Below, piece after piece: positions 44,439-55,324 of a stretch of 64,000 nucleotides of DNA. Source of the DNA: Cognatiyoonia sediminum (GTDB lineage: Bacteria; Pseudomonadota; Alphaproteobacteria; Rhodobacterales; Rhodobacteraceae). Position 1 is the stretch's first letter. The number at the start of each line of letters is the position of its first letter. A program made the position numbers and the translations under genes. The stretch lies in the NCBI RefSeq assembly GCF_900129845.1, contig NZ_FQXB01000007.1:62001-126000 (forward strand), read 5' to 3'. The notes under the pieces are model-generated. The model did no database searches, had not been told where the DNA came from, and worked only from the letters and a program-made list of their open reading frames with translations.

Positions 44439-45455
44439 TTAGAACTGGTCGTCGAATTTCTTCGCCAGATCTTCGATGTTGTCTGGTGGCCAGTCCTCGA
44501 CGTCCATACCGAGGTGCAGGCCCATACCGGACAGAACCTCTTTGATCTCGTTCAAAGACTTCCGGCCAAAGTTTGGCGTGCGCAGCATCTCTGCTTCGGT
44601 CTTTTGGATCAGATCGCCGATGTAGACGATGTTGTCGTTCTTCAGGCAGTTTGCAGAGCGAACAGACAGTTCCAGCTCGTCCACTTTCTTCAGCAGAAGT
44701 GGGTTGAACTCCAGACCATCATCTTCCTGACCCTGCTGAGCTGATTCAGGCTCATCAAAGTTCACGAAGATGGACAGCTGGTCCTGAAGGATACGCGCCG
44801 CATAAGCAACTGCATCATCAGGCGTGATCGAGCCATCTGTTTCGACCTTCATTGTTAGCTTGTCATAGTCCAGAACCTGACCTTCACGAGTTGGCTGAAC
44901 GTCGTAAGAGACCTTCTTAACAGGTGAATAGATCGCATCGATGGACATCATGCCAATTGGTGCATCTTCTGGCTTGTTCTTGTCCGCAGAGACATATCCT
45001 TTGCCAGTGTTCACAGTCAGTTCGATGTACAGATCCGCACCATCGTCGAGGTGGCAGATCACGTGATCCTTGTTCAGGATCTCGATGCCTGCTGTCTCGG
45101 AAATGTCGCCAGCTGTCACAACGCCGGGGCCTTTGGCCTGAACGCTCAAACGCTTTGGACCTTCGACTTCCATACGGATTGCAACGCCTTTGAGGTTCAA
45201 AACGATGTCTGTGACGTCTTCACGTACACCAGACACGCTAGAGAACTCGTGCAACACGTTGTCGATCTGAACGGCAGTGATCGCTGCACCTTGCAGAGAT
45301 GACATCAGAACGCGACGCAACGCGTTGCCAAGTGTCAAACCAAAACCACGCTCAAGCGGTTCAGCAACGACAGTTGCCTGACGCGCAGGATCGTTGCCCG
45401 GCTTCACTTCCAATTGAGTTGGCTTAATCAACTCTGCCCAGTTCTTGTGGATCAT
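44439..45455 (-). CDS. rpoA: RNA polymerase alpha subunit
   Basis: 338 residues from the ATG with GGAGGGATAC upstream. N-terminal domain [20 protein letters not shown] and [21 protein letters not shown]-terminal domain [20 protein letters not shown] and [20 protein letters not shown], which binds UP elements and activators. Standard place between rpsK and rplQ; alpha operons in these bacteria lack rpsD here. Confidence 0.98.
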   Translation of the reverse strand: MIHKNWAELIKPTQLEVKPGNDPARQATVVAEPLERGFGLTLGNALRRVLMSSLQGAAITAVQIDNVLHEFSSVSGVREDVTDIVLNLKGVAIRMEVEGPKRLSVQAKGPGVVTAGDISETAGIEILNKDHVICHLDDGADLYIELTVNTGKGYVSADKNKPEDAPIGMMSIDAIYSPVKKVSYDVQPTREGQVLDYDKLTMKVETDGSITPDDAVAYAARILQDQLSIFVNFDEPESAQQGQEDDGLEFNPLLLKKVDELELSVRSANCLKNDNIVYIGDLIQKTEAEMLRTPNFGRKSLNEIKEVLSGMGLHLGMDVEDWPPDNIEDLAKKFDDQF

Positions 45456-45561
45456 GTATCCCTCCATTCCTGTCAGCCCTTCATGATCAAAAGGCCAACG
45501 CCCGAGGTTTCAAAATGACGGAATGGGGCCGTGCAAATGCACGCGGTCCCATAAAGAAAAA

Positions 45562-45954
45562 TTAGACGCGGCGGCGCTTTGGTGGACGGCAGCCGTTGTG
45601 CGCCATTGGGGTCACGTCACGGATAGATGTGATGTTGAACCCAACAGCAGCCAGTGCGCGCAGCGCGCTTTCACGGCCGGAACCCGGACCCTGCACTTCG
45701 ACCTCAAGCGTTTTCACGCCGTGTTCCTGTGCTTTCTTGCCCGCATCCTCAGCAGCCATCTGAGCCGCATAAGGTGTGGACTTACGAGAGCCCTTGAAGC
45801 CCATGGTGCCAGCAGACGACCAAGAGATCGCATTGCCCTGCACGTCAGAAATCAGGATTTTTGTGTTGTTGAAGCTGGAGTTTACGTGTGCAACGCCAGC
45901 TGCGATGTTCTTGGAGACCTTACGCTTGCCTCCGCGACGGGTATCACGTGCCAT
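45562..45954 (-). CDS. rpsK: Ribosomal protein uS11
   Basis: 130 residues. [40 protein letters not shown] and the conserved end [11 protein letters not shown]. 30S platform protein. 12 bases after rpsM. Confidence 0.98.
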   Translation of the reverse strand: MARDTRRGGKRKVSKNIAAGVAHVNSSFNNTKILISDVQGNAISWSSAGTMGFKGSRKSTPYAAQMAAEDAGKKAQEHGVKTLEVEVQGPGSGRESALRALAAVGFNITSIRDVTPMAHNGCRPPKRRRV

Positions 45955-45966
45955 CGGTGCGTCTCC

Positions 45967-46335
45967 TTATTTCTTCTTACCAGCAATGGCCTTTGCAGGG
46001 CCCTTGCGAGTGCGTGCGTTTGTAGATGTACGCTGGCCACGAACTGGCAGGTTACGACGGTGGCGCAGGCCACGGTAGCAGCCAAGGTCCATCAGGCGCT
46101 TTACGTTCATCTGAACTTCGCGGCGCAAGTCACCTTCAACGGTGAGGTTTGCGTCGATGAATTCGCGGATAGAAACAACTTCAGCGTCGGACAGGTCGTT
46201 TACACGACGTGTCTCATCAATTTTTGTTGCTTCGCAGATTTGCTTGGCGGTCGTTGGACCGATACCAGCAATATATGTCAGGGCGATTGGAACCCGCTTT
46301 GCAGTCGGGATGTTTACGCCGGCAATACGTGCCAC
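45967..46335 (-). CDS. rpsM: Ribosomal protein uS13
   Basis: 122 residues from a GTG at 46333-46335 preceded by AAAAGGAAAAGCACAC, giving the standard N-terminus (M)[15 protein letters not shown]. The frame continues upstream, but homologs start here. C-terminus [20 protein letters not shown] then GKKK. 30S head protein. Confidence 0.96.
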   Translation of the reverse strand: MARIAGVNIPTAKRVPIALTYIAGIGPTTAKQICEATKIDETRRVNDLSDAEVVSIREFIDANLTVEGDLRREVQMNVKRLMDLGCYRGLRHRRNLPVRGQRTSTNARTRKGPAKAIAGKKK

Positions 46336-46518
46336 GTGTGCTTTTCCTTTTCGTTGCGGGTCCGTAACTCCAGACCCTTTTTTCACAACGGAAGCCCGGA
46401 CCATTTAGGGCGCCGGGCTGCGTCATATCAGGTGGTCAACCGCGCTTGGGAGCGACCCATTAACGGTTTTTTGATTCTCATCAGAGATGGCGTTATCTAG
46501 GTGCGAACCTAAACTGCG

Positions 46519-46890
46519 TCAAGGGCTTTGTGGGTTGTCGGGATAGTCTTTTAAAACAAGAGCTCCACGACCCCGCCCCGCATCCTCTACAATGCTGTAT
46601 CCCTTTGCGTGAAAAATCTTTTGTATCGGCTTTAAACGTCGCTCAAATTCATGTCGCTTTTCTTGCCACAAGCCTTGGAAATAGAAGATTATTAGAAAAG
46701 GCGCTAGTGATAGAAAATCGGGCCAGTTGACAAAATATATGACCGAGTAGCAGGCACAAAAACAAAGGCCCACAATCAAACCACCTGATTTTAATGCTGC
46801 CACTTTTTGTGTTTTGCGTTCCGCCAGAATTCTCTCGAACTCTGCATGCGATACTTTCAATTCCTCAGGTACCGGAACCGTAAGCTGCAA
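46519..46890 (-). CDS. Small membrane protein of unknown function in the spc block
   Basis: 123 residues. Two adjacent hydrophobic helices (about 34-56 and 59-73: LIVGLCFCACYSVIYFVNWP, FLSLAPFLIIFYFQGLW) with a charged helix before them and EKRHEFERRLKPIQKIFHAK after. No family recognised. 1 base after the next small membrane gene, so the two are cotranscribed, between adk and rpsM. Confidence 0.65.
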   Translation of the reverse strand: MQLTVPVPEELKVSHAEFERILAERKTQKVAALKSGGLIVGLCFCACYSVIYFVNWPDFLSLAPFLIIFYFQGLWQEKRHEFERRLKPIQKIFHAKGYSIVEDAGRGRGALVLKDYPDNPQSP

Positions 46891-46891
46891 A

Positions 46892-47080
46892 TTACTCGTC
46901 GTCTTTCTGTGTTAGCAGCTTGTACACCTTGTAGGTCTCGCGCGGCAAAAACGCGATCACGACGAGGAACCAGAGCCATAGGATCATGGTGTTCTCAAAC
47001 GTCCGCAGGAACATGAAAATGCCAAAGGCCAAAAACCAGCCAACGGCAACGGCTAAGACGGCTCCGGCCTTCGCACCCAT
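46892..47080 (-). CDS. Small two-helix membrane protein, unknown
   Basis: 62 residues with helices about 5-25 (AGAVLAVAVGWFLAFGIFMF) and 29-46 (ENTMILWLWFLVVIAFLPRE), and a charged C-terminus YKLLTQKDDE. It begins 5 bases after the adk stop. Function unknown; the position in a ribosomal operon suggests steady expression. Confidence 0.65.
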   Translation of the reverse strand: MGAKAGAVLAVAVGWFLAFGIFMFLRTFENTMILWLWFLVVIAFLPRETYKVYKLLTQKDDE

Positions 47081-47085
47081 CGCGT

Positions 47086-47664
47086 TTAACCCAACACGCC
47101 GTTGATCGACGCAGCCACATCATCAATGCTTGCCAATCCGTCAACCGATGTCAGATTGCCCTTAGCATAGTAGTAACCGATCAAAGGGCTGGTCTGCTTG
47201 TAATACGCCATCAGACGGACCTTCAGGCTTTCCTCATTGTCGTCTGCCCGCACAGGCTGGCCAGCTGCCGCCGCCTCTTTCGCGCGGCCAACAATGCGAT
47301 CGACGAGAACTTCGTCATTCACTTCAAGCTCAATGACGGCATCCAGCGGCTGACCCATTTCGGCTAGCAACTCGCCCAAAGCGTCAGCCTGTGCCAATGT
47401 ACGTGGAAACCCGTCAAAGATGAACCCAGTCGCGTCGTTGTCTGCTTCCAATTGCTCACGGATCAGACCGATCACGATCTCATCCGTAACGAGCTCCCCA
47501 CGATCCATAACGCCCGCAACCATCTTGCCCATTTCTGTGCCTGATGTCCGCGCAGCCCGCAGCATATCGCCGGTGCTCAGTTGGATCATGTTGCGTTCTT
47601 CGACCAAACGCCCCGCTTGGGTTCCCTTACCCGCACCTGGCGGGCCAAGCAAAATAATGTTCAT
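47086..47664 (-). CDS. adk: Adenylate kinase (short form)
   Basis: 192 residues. P-loop [10 protein letters not shown] (7-16), [35 protein letters not shown] and the short lid [20 protein letters not shown]. The length and missing zinc-type lid show the short-form enzyme. Overlaps secY by 4 bases. Confidence 0.97.
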   Translation of the reverse strand: MNIILLGPPGAGKGTQAGRLVEERNMIQLSTGDMLRAARTSGTEMGKMVAGVMDRGELVTDEIVIGLIREQLEADNDATGFIFDGFPRTLAQADALGELLAEMGQPLDAVIELEVNDEVLVDRIVGRAKEAAAAGQPVRADDNEESLKVRLMAYYKQTSPLIGYYYAKGNLTSVDGLASIDDVAASINGVLG

Positions 47665-49016
47665 CGGCGCGCAGGCCCCCTCTTCTTCGCGCCGCCGCGA
47701 CGACCGCGCAGCTGCGACTTCTCGATCAAGCCTTCATACTGGTGTGCCAGCAGATGCGACTGGATCTGTTGGATCGTATCCATCCCCACAGACACGATAA
47801 TCAGGATCGACGTACCACCGAAGTAGAACGGAATCGAGAGCTGCGCGCGCAGGATTTCTGGTAGCAATGCTACAAGTGCCAAATAACCGGAACCAAGCAC
47901 CAGAATGCGGGTTACGACATAATCCAGGTATTCCGCTGTCCGCTTGCCCGGGCGAATACCGGGAACAAAGCCGTTCTGGTTCTTCAAGTTCTCAGCGACA
48001 TCATCCACCTTAAACGCCACTTCCTTGGTATAGAAGTATGTGAAGAAGATGATCATGGCCGAGAAGAAGATCAGATAAAGCGGCTGACCAGGACCGAAAT
48101 AAGCAAGGATCGTGTTAAGGACTTCACTACTCCCGCCAAACGTACTGATCGTTGTCGGCAACAACAGCAGGGCAGAGGCAAAGATCGCAGGGATAACACC
48201 GGCTGGGTTCACCTTGATTGGCAGGTGGCTGGAAGAGCCGTCATAGACCTTCATACCGCGCTGCTGACGTGGATATTGAATGTGTACCTTCCGCAACGAC
48301 CGCTCCATAAAGACCACAAAGGTCAGGACGGCGATAACCATCACAATCACACCGACAATCACCGCAGGGCTGATCGCGCCAGAACGACCTTGGCTCAGGA
48401 ACTGGGCCATCGCAGCTGGGATTTCAGCAATAATGCCAACGAAGATGATCAAAGAGATACCGTTACCAATGCCGCGCGCCGTGATCTGTTCACCCAGCCA
48501 CATCAGGAACATAGTGCCGCCGACAATCGTAATAATACAAGACATGCGGAAGAACAGGCCCGGATCGGCAGCCAAACCACCAGCTTCAAGGCTGACCGCA
48601 AGGCCATACGCCTGTGCAGTGGCCAAAACGACCGTACCGTAGCGGGTATATTGAGACAGCTTGCGGCGTCCCTGCTCACCCTCTTTTTTCAATTGCTTCA
48701 ACGGTTCCCACATAGAACCGAGCAATTGCACGATAATCGAGGCAGAGATGTACGGCATAATGCCCAGCGCAAAGATACCCATGCGGGACAGCGCACCGCC
48801 GGTGAACATCGACAAGATACCACCGATGCCGGCCTGAGCTTCGGCCATAAAGGCCTGCAATTGCGCTGTGTCGATACCCGGAACAGGAATGTACGTGCCC
48901 AAGCGGTACACAATCAAAAGACCGATGGTAAAGAAGATACGCTGACGCAGTTCGGTCGCCTTACCGATCGCGCCCCAGCTCATGTTCTGTGCCATCTGCT
49001 CTGCTGCTGAAGCCAT
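47661..49016 (-). CDS. secY: Protein translocase subunit SecY
   Basis: 451 residues, ten membrane helices. [60 protein letters not shown] and the C-terminal [20 protein letters not shown]. Forms the SecYEG pore. Lies 101 bases downstream of rplO, with a hairpin terminator in the gap. Confidence 0.98.
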   Translation of the reverse strand: MASAAEQMAQNMSWGAIGKATELRQRIFFTIGLLIVYRLGTYIPVPGIDTAQLQAFMAEAQAGIGGILSMFTGGALSRMGIFALGIMPYISASIIVQLLGSMWEPLKQLKKEGEQGRRKLSQYTRYGTVVLATAQAYGLAVSLEAGGLAADPGLFFRMSCIITIVGGTMFLMWLGEQITARGIGNGISLIIFVGIIAEIPAAMAQFLSQGRSGAISPAVIVGVIVMVIAVLTFVVFMERSLRKVHIQYPRQQRGMKVYDGSSSHLPIKVNPAGVIPAIFASALLLLPTTISTFGGSSEVLNTILAYFGPGQPLYLIFFSAMIIFFTYFYTKEVAFKVDDVAENLKNQNGFVPGIRPGKRTAEYLDYVVTRILVLGSGYLALVALLPEILRAQLSIPFYFGGTSILIIVSVGMDTIQQIQSHLLAHQYEGLIEKSQLRGRRGGAKKRGPARR

Positions 49017-49032
49017 ATGTCTCTCTTCTCAT

Positions 49033-49069
49033 AAAAAACGCCGCCTCGGTTCCCCGATCAGCGGCGTTT
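49033..49069 (-). terminator. Terminator/attenuator between rplO and secY
   Basis: AACGCCGC (49037-49044) pairs with GCGGCGTT (49061-49068); on the reverse strand TTTTTT follows the stem. It likely reduces readthrough into secY. Confidence 0.7.
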
Positions 49070-49117
49070 GGGAAATCTGAAAGATATGTAAGCGACCGAT
49101 AGGCCGCTCACAAGGAT

Positions 49118-49591
49118 TTACTCAGCCGCTGCTGCAGTTGTGACCGTAAGTGAACCGCCAGCTTTTTCGACAGCTGCGATTGCGCCTTTGGATGCGCCAG
49201 TCACTGTGATGTTGGCTTTGGCAGAAAAATTGCCTTTGGCCAGAACGCGGATACCGTCCTTTTTGCGACGCACCAGGCCAGATTCGATCAAAGCATCCTC
49301 TGTGATGTCTTTCTTGGCGTCGATTTTCTTTTCGTCGATGAACTTCTGGATCAGACCAAGGTTCACAACAGCAAAAGACTTGCGGTTTGGCTTGTTGAAG
49401 CCACGCTTTGGCAGACGCTGGTACAAAGGCATCTGGCCGCCCTCATAGCCTTTGATGGCTACACCGGAACGGGATTTCTGACCTTTGATACCGCGACCGG
49501 CTGTTTTACCAACACCAGACCCTGGACCACGGCCAACACGTTTCTTGGAACGGGCCGCGCCTGGGTTATCGCGCAATTCATTGAGTTTCAT
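49118..49591 (-). CDS. rplO: Ribosomal protein uL15
   Basis: 157 residues. [20 protein letters not shown] then [20 protein letters not shown] and [20 protein letters not shown]. 50S protein. Its usual upstream neighbour rpmD is 3.9 kb away. A separate promoter lies 87-115 bases upstream. Confidence 0.98.
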   Translation of the reverse strand: MKLNELRDNPGAARSKKRVGRGPGSGVGKTAGRGIKGQKSRSGVAIKGYEGGQMPLYQRLPKRGFNKPNRKSFAVVNLGLIQKFIDEKKIDAKKDITEDALIESGLVRRKKDGIRVLAKGNFSAKANITVTGASKGAIAAVEKAGGSLTVTTAAAAE

Positions 49592-49677
49592 ATCGCTGTC
49601 TCCTTGCCGGAAGACCTGACCCAGCGAAGATCAGGCACACGGCGTTAAAAATGAATCGGCTCATTGCCGACCAGGGG

Positions 49678-49706
49678 CATATAGACGGGGGTGAGGGTTG
49701 GGTCAA
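49678..49706 (-). promoter_or_regulatory. Sigma-70-type promoter for rplO-secY-adk
   Basis: On the reverse strand TTGACC (49701-49706), exactly 17 bases, then TATATG (49678-49683). It sits in the gap before rplO, right after the inserted zinc/ilvA genes, and would let the detached half of the spc operon be transcribed independently. Confidence 0.65.
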
Positions 49707-49824
49707 GACAAGCCTTCGGAGGCTCAGCGACAGAAGGTTTTGGTCCTTCGAGGCGTCACCATGCTTCGCAGAGCGTTCGCCCGCCCTAGCCTTAGTCGAT
49801 ATGATCACTTAACTCTAAATGCCC

Positions 49825-50493
49825 CTAATTGAGCGTCCCGATATTTGCCAGCGATTGCGCGTCATAAACATCAAGTTCGTCCGGCACCGCAACAGGATCA
49901 AGAACAAGAACCAAACGGATCTCACCCGTTCCCTCAATCGGCGGCGACCGGTGTAACACTTTTGGCGCTTCCCCTGCAGGCCACCTTGTCCCCCGCAGTA
50001 AGATCGGCGCGCCGGTGGCCACGGTTTCAATGCGCGCCGGATCGCCTTCGCCTTCACAGACACCATATTGCGTTCCGGTGCCACGATAGGTGCAGACCAA
50101 ACGCGCCGTGATTGCGTCAACATGGAACCTTCGGCATGCATTTGTGGTGATCACATCTAACCTGACCCTCAGGTACTTTGCTGAAACAACCTCCGCGAAG
50201 AGCTCGGCCAGTTCTACAATATCCGCCGTCAGCCAATCACGCTCAATCCCACGCGGTGCCCCCGCCATTTCAAAAAGCTGCTCGATGATTGTCCCAACGG
50301 TTTGGACAGGTGCAACAACTCGACCACGCGGCAGGGAATCGGCTGGCAAGCTTGCCAACCACGACTGAACATCAACCGACATCTCGCGCTGCCATACCGC
50401 AGCGGCGCAATCGGGTTCCAACAACGTGCTCAACGCCGCTGGATCCAGACAAATCCCAACGCCAGCCGTCAACGGTTCCGCAACAGCGCTCAT
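49825..50493 (-). CDS. DUF1826 protein of the zinc-stress pair
   Basis: 222 residues. [20 protein letters not shown] is the DUF1826 signature (usually WH-D...RLLCTYRGPGT). No signal peptide. Overlaps the COG0523 GTPase gene by 4 bases; DUF1826 genes often accompany COG0523 genes under Zur control. A role in zinc-sparing or metal handling is inferred from that association. Confidence 0.82.
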   Translation of the reverse strand: MSAVAEPLTAGVGICLDPAALSTLLEPDCAAAVWQREMSVDVQSWLASLPADSLPRGRVVAPVQTVGTIIEQLFEMAGAPRGIERDWLTADIVELAELFAEVVSAKYLRVRLDVITTNACRRFHVDAITARLVCTYRGTGTQYGVCEGEGDPARIETVATGAPILLRGTRWPAGEAPKVLHRSPPIEGTGEIRLVLVLDPVAVPDELDVYDAQSLANIGTLN

Positions 50494-51701
50494 GCTGCAT
50501 CCTCTGCCCGTTTCCAGATCGGGAACGGATCATCATACTCCGGCAAATTATCCGGTCCCAAAGCCGCAACAGCGGGCACAAGGCAGTTATCCAACCGTGA
50601 TTTCAGTACCTCCCAGTCAATTCCCGCACCGATGAACACAATCTCTTGCCGGCGATCACCCCAAGGCTCTTGCCAATGCGCCTGCATATAGTCGCGGGCG
50701 GTATCATGGTTCGGACGGCGCTCTTCTGGCACAGAGGCCCACCACGTGCCCAAAGGCTTCACGCTCGACAACGCTCCCGCCAGCGAAAACTCGGCCACCC
50801 AATCCGGCCGCGTGGAAATCCAGAAATGCCCCTTGGCACGGATCACACCCGGCAGATCGCCATTCAAAACCTCCAGAATGCGCTGCGGCACAAACGGCAA
50901 ACGCGCACGATACACATAAGACACAACACCATATTCCTCTGTTTCCGGAACGTGATCGGCAAATCCGTAAAGCTCCTTCGCCCACATCGGGTGTTCATGC
51001 GCCTGTTCAAAATCAAACCGTCCTGTGTCGAGGATTTTTTCAGCCGCCACTTCAGAATGATTAGTCTCAATAATCTCTGCATCCGCGTTCAGGCTGCGAA
51101 TGATCTTGCGCGCCGCATCTACCTTTTGCGGGCCTGCATCCTCGACCTTATTCAGAATGACCACATCCGCGAACTCGATCTGATCGGTCAGAAGATGGAC
51201 CAGAGTTCGATCATCTTCCTCCCCCATCGACTCCCCGCGGTCGCTGATAAAATCATGCGAGGCGTAGTCATTGAGCAAGTTCGCCGCATCCACAACCGTG
51301 ACCATTGTATCCAGCCGTGCCACATCAGAAAGGCTATCGCCATATTCATCACGGAAATCGAAGGTCGCGGCCACAGGTAAAGGCTCTGAAATACCTGTCG
51401 ACTCAATCAACAAATAATCGAACCGACCGTCCTCTGACAACCTGCGCACCTCATCCAACAAATCATCACGCAGGGTACAGCAGATGCAGCCATTCGACAT
51501 CTCGACCAATGTCTCATCGGTCCGGCTCAATTCCGTATCCGCGCGCACAAGATCGGCGTCGATATTCACTTCTGACATATCGTTGACGATCACGGCGACC
51601 TTTCGCCCCTCGCGATTGTTCAAAACGCGGTTGAGCAATGTGGTCTTTCCGGCACCAAGGAAGCCGGAGAATACTGTGACAGGAAGGCGGGAGTCAGTCA
51701 T
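50490..51701 (-). CDS. COG0523 (CobW/ZigA-type) GTP-dependent zinc metallochaperone
   Basis: 403 residues. Walker A in [20 protein letters not shown] (GFLGAGKT 13-20), metal motif [15 protein letters not shown] (GCICC 71-75), Walker B/SIMIBI region [17 protein letters not shown], and the CobW C-terminal domain (about 260-385). COG0523 proteins deliver zinc or other metals. A Zur-like palindrome lies about 50 bases before its start, so it is probably induced in zinc shortage, with DUF1826 as the second gene. Confidence 0.9.
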   Translation of the reverse strand: MTDSRLPVTVFSGFLGAGKTTLLNRVLNNREGRKVAVIVNDMSEVNIDADLVRADTELSRTDETLVEMSNGCICCTLRDDLLDEVRRLSEDGRFDYLLIESTGISEPLPVAATFDFRDEYGDSLSDVARLDTMVTVVDAANLLNDYASHDFISDRGESMGEEDDRTLVHLLTDQIEFADVVILNKVEDAGPQKVDAARKIIRSLNADAEIIETNHSEVAAEKILDTGRFDFEQAHEHPMWAKELYGFADHVPETEEYGVVSYVYRARLPFVPQRILEVLNGDLPGVIRAKGHFWISTRPDWVAEFSLAGALSSVKPLGTWWASVPEERRPNHDTARDYMQAHWQEPWGDRRQEIVFIGAGIDWEVLKSRLDNCLVPAVAALGPDNLPEYDDPFPIWKRAEDAA

Positions 51702-51749
51702 GGCGAGCGGACCTTTCTAGCGTTTCATTGAGTCGATCTACGTCATAGA

Positions 51750-51769
51750 TGTAATATTATAACATTACA
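51750..51769. promoter_or_regulatory. Candidate Zur box
   Basis: TGTAATATTATAACATTACA, a 20-base palindrome matching in all but one symmetric pair, placed just upstream of the COG0523-DUF1826 operon. Its form is close to known Zur operators (GTAATGTTATAATATTAC type). Confidence 0.75.
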
Positions 51770-51791
51770 AATGCGAACTGCTCCAAACGCC

Positions 51792-53003
51792 CTAAACCCC
51801 GCTATCCGTCCGCAACCGGAAGCCCGCACCGCGCAGCGTCCCCACAATCTCTTTCACATGCTCGATGTCACGCGCTTCGATGACCACATCCAGCTCCGCT
51901 TGCTTCAATGACACCGATTGCATCATCCGCTGATGGATCACCTCCACCACGTTGGCGCCTGCCTCACCAATGATCCGCGAAATGTCCGCCAATTGACCCG
52001 GCGTGTCGTCGATCTCAAACGTCAACCGCGTGATCCGACCATCGCGCACCAAACCGCGCAAGATCAACGTCGACAACAGCCGAGAGTCAATGTTCCCGCC
52101 ACAAATCACCAACCCAACTTTTTTACCGCGATAGTGGTCAATATTGTTCTTGATCACCGCCAAGCCAGCCCCCGGCGCGCCTTCGGCCACCAGTTTCTCC
52201 GACGACAACAAATCGAACACGGCTTCTTCGATCTCAGCCTCTGTCGCCACATCAATCCGGTCAACATGCTGCTTGATCACAGCAACATTCGCTGCCGAAG
52301 GCTCCTTCACCGCGATGCCTTCCGCCAGAGTCGCGCCGTCAAAATGAGTCGATCGACCGTCGAACTGCGCCTTCACGGCGTCAAAAACCCGCGCCTGAGA
52401 CCCAACAACCTCAACATCTGGCTTCACCGCCTTCGCCGCCACCGCCATGCCCGCAATCAAACCGCCGCCGCCAATCGGCACAACGATACTGTCGAGATCA
52501 GGCACCTGTTCCAACATCTCCAGCGCCACAGTGCCCTGCCCCGCCGCGACGTCCGGATCATCAAACGGATGGATAAACGTCAGCTCCTCCTTCGCGGCCA
52601 AGTCGTGGGTGAACTGAACGCCCTCATCAAAGCCGGTGCCATGCAACACCACTTTGGCCCCAAACTCTTCGGTCCGCTTCACCTTGTTGAACGGCGTGCC
52701 CACCGGCATCACGATGGTCGAGGCTACGCCCAATCGCGTCGCGTGATAGGCCACGCCCTGCGCATGATTGCCCGCACTGCAGGCAATCACACCCGCGCGG
52801 CGCTGCGCCTCATCCAGCGTCAGCAACTTCGCCAATGCCCCGCGCGCCTTAAACGCGTTGGTGTGCTGAAGATTCTCAAGCTTGAGATAAAGATCGATCC
52901 CCAACTGCAGCGAAAGCCGCGCCGCCCGCACCGTAGGCGTGCGGATGGTCGCGTCTTGGATTGCTGCGTAGGTCGAGTGGATCAGGTCTGGGGTCAATGT
53001 CAT
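51792..53003 (-). CDS. ilvA: Threonine ammonia-lyase (with ACT domain)
   Basis: 403 residues. PLP-binding Lys in HTNAFKARGALAKLL, phosphate loop SAGNHAQGVAYHATRLG and VPIGGGGLIAGMAVAAKAVK; a single C-terminal ACT domain (about 325-400: LTFEIDDTPGQLADISRIIG). It deaminates threonine to 2-oxobutanoate; the length fits the catabolic/TdcB-like group with one ACT domain. Unrelated to its ribosomal surroundings. Confidence 0.93.
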   Translation of the reverse strand: MTLTPDLIHSTYAAIQDATIRTPTVRAARLSLQLGIDLYLKLENLQHTNAFKARGALAKLLTLDEAQRRAGVIACSAGNHAQGVAYHATRLGVASTIVMPVGTPFNKVKRTEEFGAKVVLHGTGFDEGVQFTHDLAAKEELTFIHPFDDPDVAAGQGTVALEMLEQVPDLDSIVVPIGGGGLIAGMAVAAKAVKPDVEVVGSQARVFDAVKAQFDGRSTHFDGATLAEGIAVKEPSAANVAVIKQHVDRIDVATEAEIEEAVFDLLSSEKLVAEGAPGAGLAVIKNNIDHYRGKKVGLVICGGNIDSRLLSTLILRGLVRDGRITRLTFEIDDTPGQLADISRIIGEAGANVVEVIHQRMMQSVSLKQAELDVVIEARDIEHVKEIVGTLRGAGFRLRTDSGV

Positions 53004-53451
53004 GCGCGGACCCTGCGCGACACAGGACTAGGCGTCAAGCGACCCCTTATTCTTCAAGACCGGTGAGACTTCTCACGCAGATACTCTGTCCAGCACGGAA
53101 CAGGCTCGGATTTGAAGAAGGTCACGATGCGGATGCGGAGTGTTTTGAAACGAGCGGCCATGGGAGGGAGGTCCATCTATTGGGTTGCTTACCGCCCCTC
53201 TACGCCTGCACCGCACACCTGACGACTGCCAATTTTGCATAGCCGCTTTGCGTTGTGGGTTTTGCCTGGATTGGGTCGGAACAAGCCGAAGGCGCCGATC
53301 CATCGCCAGTCCGCCCCACCGGGCTGGCGATTTGGCTGATCTAGGCACGACGATGACCCGTCTCGCCAAAGTTGAGGAATAAAGTGCCCAGAAAATCGGG
53401 GCGCTCGCCACCCCGCGGACTGTCGACGGAGCGGCTTAACCTCAAAACAGC
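53004..53451. other. Gene-free stretch between ilvA and the rpmD terminator
   Basis: About 450 bases in which I see no credible gene on either strand. The first part should hold the ilvA promoter. Possibly decayed sequence from the event that separated rpmD from rplO. Confidence 0.45.
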
Positions 53452-53477
53452 AAAAAACCCCGCAGTTTCCCGCGAGG
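53452..53477 (-). terminator. Intrinsic terminator after rpmD
   Basis: On the reverse strand CCTCGC, loop GGGAAACT, GCGGGG, then TTTTTTG, 34 bases after the rpmD stop. It ends the rpmC-to-rpmD transcript. Confidence 0.75.
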
Positions 53478-53511
53478 CTTTGAAAGCTTAAACGATACGC
53501 AAAGCCGCGTC

Positions 53512-53700
53512 TCACCCCTTCTCTTCGATAATCTCCACCAAGTGAGGGATGCTTTCCACCATACCACGGACAGAAGGTGTATCTTCCAGCTCACGGGTGC
53601 GGTTCATTTTGTTCAGGCCAAGACCAACAAGCGTTGCGCGCTGTTTGGCTGGGCGGCGGATCGGAGAGCCGATCTGCTTGACGACGATTGTTTTTGCCAT
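53512..53700 (-). CDS. rpmD: Ribosomal protein uL30
   Basis: 62 residues. [40 protein letters not shown] and [17 protein letters not shown]. 50S protein. It is the last gene of this spc segment and is followed by a terminator instead of rplO. Confidence 0.97.
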   Translation of the reverse strand: MAKTIVVKQIGSPIRRPAKQRATLVGLGLNKMNRTRELEDTPSVRGMVESIPHLVEIIEEKG

Positions 53701-53713
53701 TGTTCAGATCTCC

Positions 53714-54289
53714 TTAGGCTTCAGCCGGCACTTCGGCTTCAGCAGCAGGGGCTGCGTCTTTGTGCAGGACGTCAGCGACCTTCTTACCACGACGCTGTGC
53801 AACATTGCGAGGGCTCTGACATTTCTTCAGGCCGTCGATGGTTGCACGGATCATGTTGTAAGGGTTGGCAGAGCCGTTGGACTTGGACACAACGTCCTGA
53901 ACACCCAGCATCTCAAATACCGCACGCATTGGACCACCGGCGATGATACCAGTACCAACAGGCGCTGTGCGCATGATGACTTTACCAGCGCCGTGACGGC
54001 CCTCGATGTCGTGGTGCAGCGTACGACCGTCGCGCAAAGGCACGCGGATCATCTGACGCTTGGCTTGCTCAGTCGCCTTGCGGATCGCCTCAGGCACCTC
54101 TTTCGCTTTACCCTTGCCGAAGCCAACGCGACCTTTTTGGTCACCGACAACTACCAAGGCAGCAAAGCCAAAGTTCTTACCACCCTTTGTGGTCTTGGAC
54201 ACCCGGTTGATAGCGACCAGACGGTCTGCAAACTCAGGTGCTTGCTCGTCACGATTGCGGCCCCGGCCGCGGTTTTCACGTTCTGCCAT
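53714..54289 (-). CDS. rpsE: Ribosomal protein uS5
   Basis: 191 residues. [40 protein letters not shown] and [20 protein letters not shown], then [16 protein letters not shown]. Ala/Glu-rich C-terminal tail. 30S protein important for decoding accuracy. Confidence 0.98.
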   Translation of the reverse strand: MAERENRGRGRNRDEQAPEFADRLVAINRVSKTTKGGKNFGFAALVVVGDQKGRVGFGKGKAKEVPEAIRKATEQAKRQMIRVPLRDGRTLHHDIEGRHGAGKVIMRTAPVGTGIIAGGPMRAVFEMLGVQDVVSKSNGSANPYNMIRATIDGLKKCQSPRNVAQRRGKKVADVLHKDAAPAAEAEVPAEA

Positions 54290-54402
54290 TCCTGGCGTCC
54301 TTTCTATGTTGACCCCAAGGGTCGTTTTGTCCGATCGCAGTGGGCCAAACGGACCCCCCGATCATCGAGGGCGCGAACCACTGGTCCGCGCCCTTCAACG
54401 TA

Positions 54403-54768
54403 TTAAAGTTTCAAACCACCTTCACGGGCAGCATCGGCCAAAGCCTTTACCTTACCGTGGAAGAGGAAGCCGCCGCGGTCAAAATACGCAACTTCGACAC
54501 CTGCTTTTTTCGCGCGCTCTGCAATTGCAGCACCCACTTTTGTCGCAGCCTCGATGTTGTTTTTGCCGACAACGCCCAGTGCCTTCTCTTGAGAAGACGC
54601 AGATGCGATTGTCACACCATTCGTATCGTCGATCAGCTGAACGCTGATGTTCTTGTTAGAACGGTGCACGGACAAACGTGGGCGACCCACATTTGCAGTG
54701 ACTTTCTTGATTTTGTTCCGAACGCGCAGACGGCGCTTAAGGAACAGTGTTCGCTTAGTATTAGCCAT
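54403..54768 (-). CDS. rplR: Ribosomal protein uL18
   Basis: 121 residues. [40 protein letters not shown] and the end [20 protein letters not shown]. Binds 5S rRNA. 113 bases before rpsE. Confidence 0.98.
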   Translation of the reverse strand: MANTKRTLFLKRRLRVRNKIKKVTANVGRPRLSVHRSNKNISVQLIDDTNGVTIASASSQEKALGVVGKNNIEAATKVGAAIAERAKKAGVEVAYFDRGGFLFHGKVKALADAAREGGLKL

Positions 54769-54780
54769 ATCTTACGGTCC

Positions 54781-55314
54781 TTACTTCTTCTTGCCTTCTT
54801 TGCGGAAGATGTATTCGTCCTTGTACTTGATGCCTTTGCCTTTGTAGGGCTCTGGCTTACGCCATTCGCGGATATTTGCCGCGACCTGGCCAACAAGCTG
54901 CTGGTCGATACCTTCCACAGTGATTTCAGTTGGCTTTGCCGCTGTGACGGTCACGCCTTCTGGAACCTCGAAGTTCACTTCGTGAGAATAGCCAAGGGAC
55001 AGCTTCAGGACATTGCCCTGCATCTGTGCACGATAACCAACACCGTTGATCTCAAGCTCTTTCTTGAAGCCCTCGGTCACGCCTGTCACCAGGTTCTGCA
55101 CCTGCGTGCGGCTCATGCCCCACTGCTGACGCGCGCGCTTGGATTTGCCGCGTGGTTCTACGGATACCGCGTTGTCCTCAACTGTGATTGTCACATCGTC
55201 TGTCGCGCTGAAGCTGCGTGTGCCCTTTGGGCCTTTCACTTCAACAGTTTGACCAGACACGGATGCTGTCACACCAGAAGGCAGGTCGACCGGTCTTTTA
55301 CCAATACGAGACAT
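54781..55314 (-). CDS. rplF: Ribosomal protein uL6
   Basis: 177 residues from the ATG at 55312-55314, giving the standard [20 protein letters not shown]. End [20 protein letters not shown]. The frame extends upstream into rpsH, which I regard as noncoding extension. Confidence 0.97.
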   Translation of the reverse strand: MSRIGKRPVDLPSGVTASVSGQTVEVKGPKGTRSFSATDDVTITVEDNAVSVEPRGKSKRARQQWGMSRTQVQNLVTGVTEGFKKELEINGVGYRAQMQGNVLKLSLGYSHEVNFEVPEGVTVTAAKPTEITVEGIDQQLVGQVAANIREWRKPEPYKGKGIKYKDEYIFRKEGKKK

Positions 55315-55324
55315 CTGTGCCCCC

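Noticed and set aside
53073-53411. Reverse frame in the gap between ilvA and rpmD
   Set aside because: Low-complexity Arg-rich translation, no ribosome site, no domain; overlapping frames are equally open.
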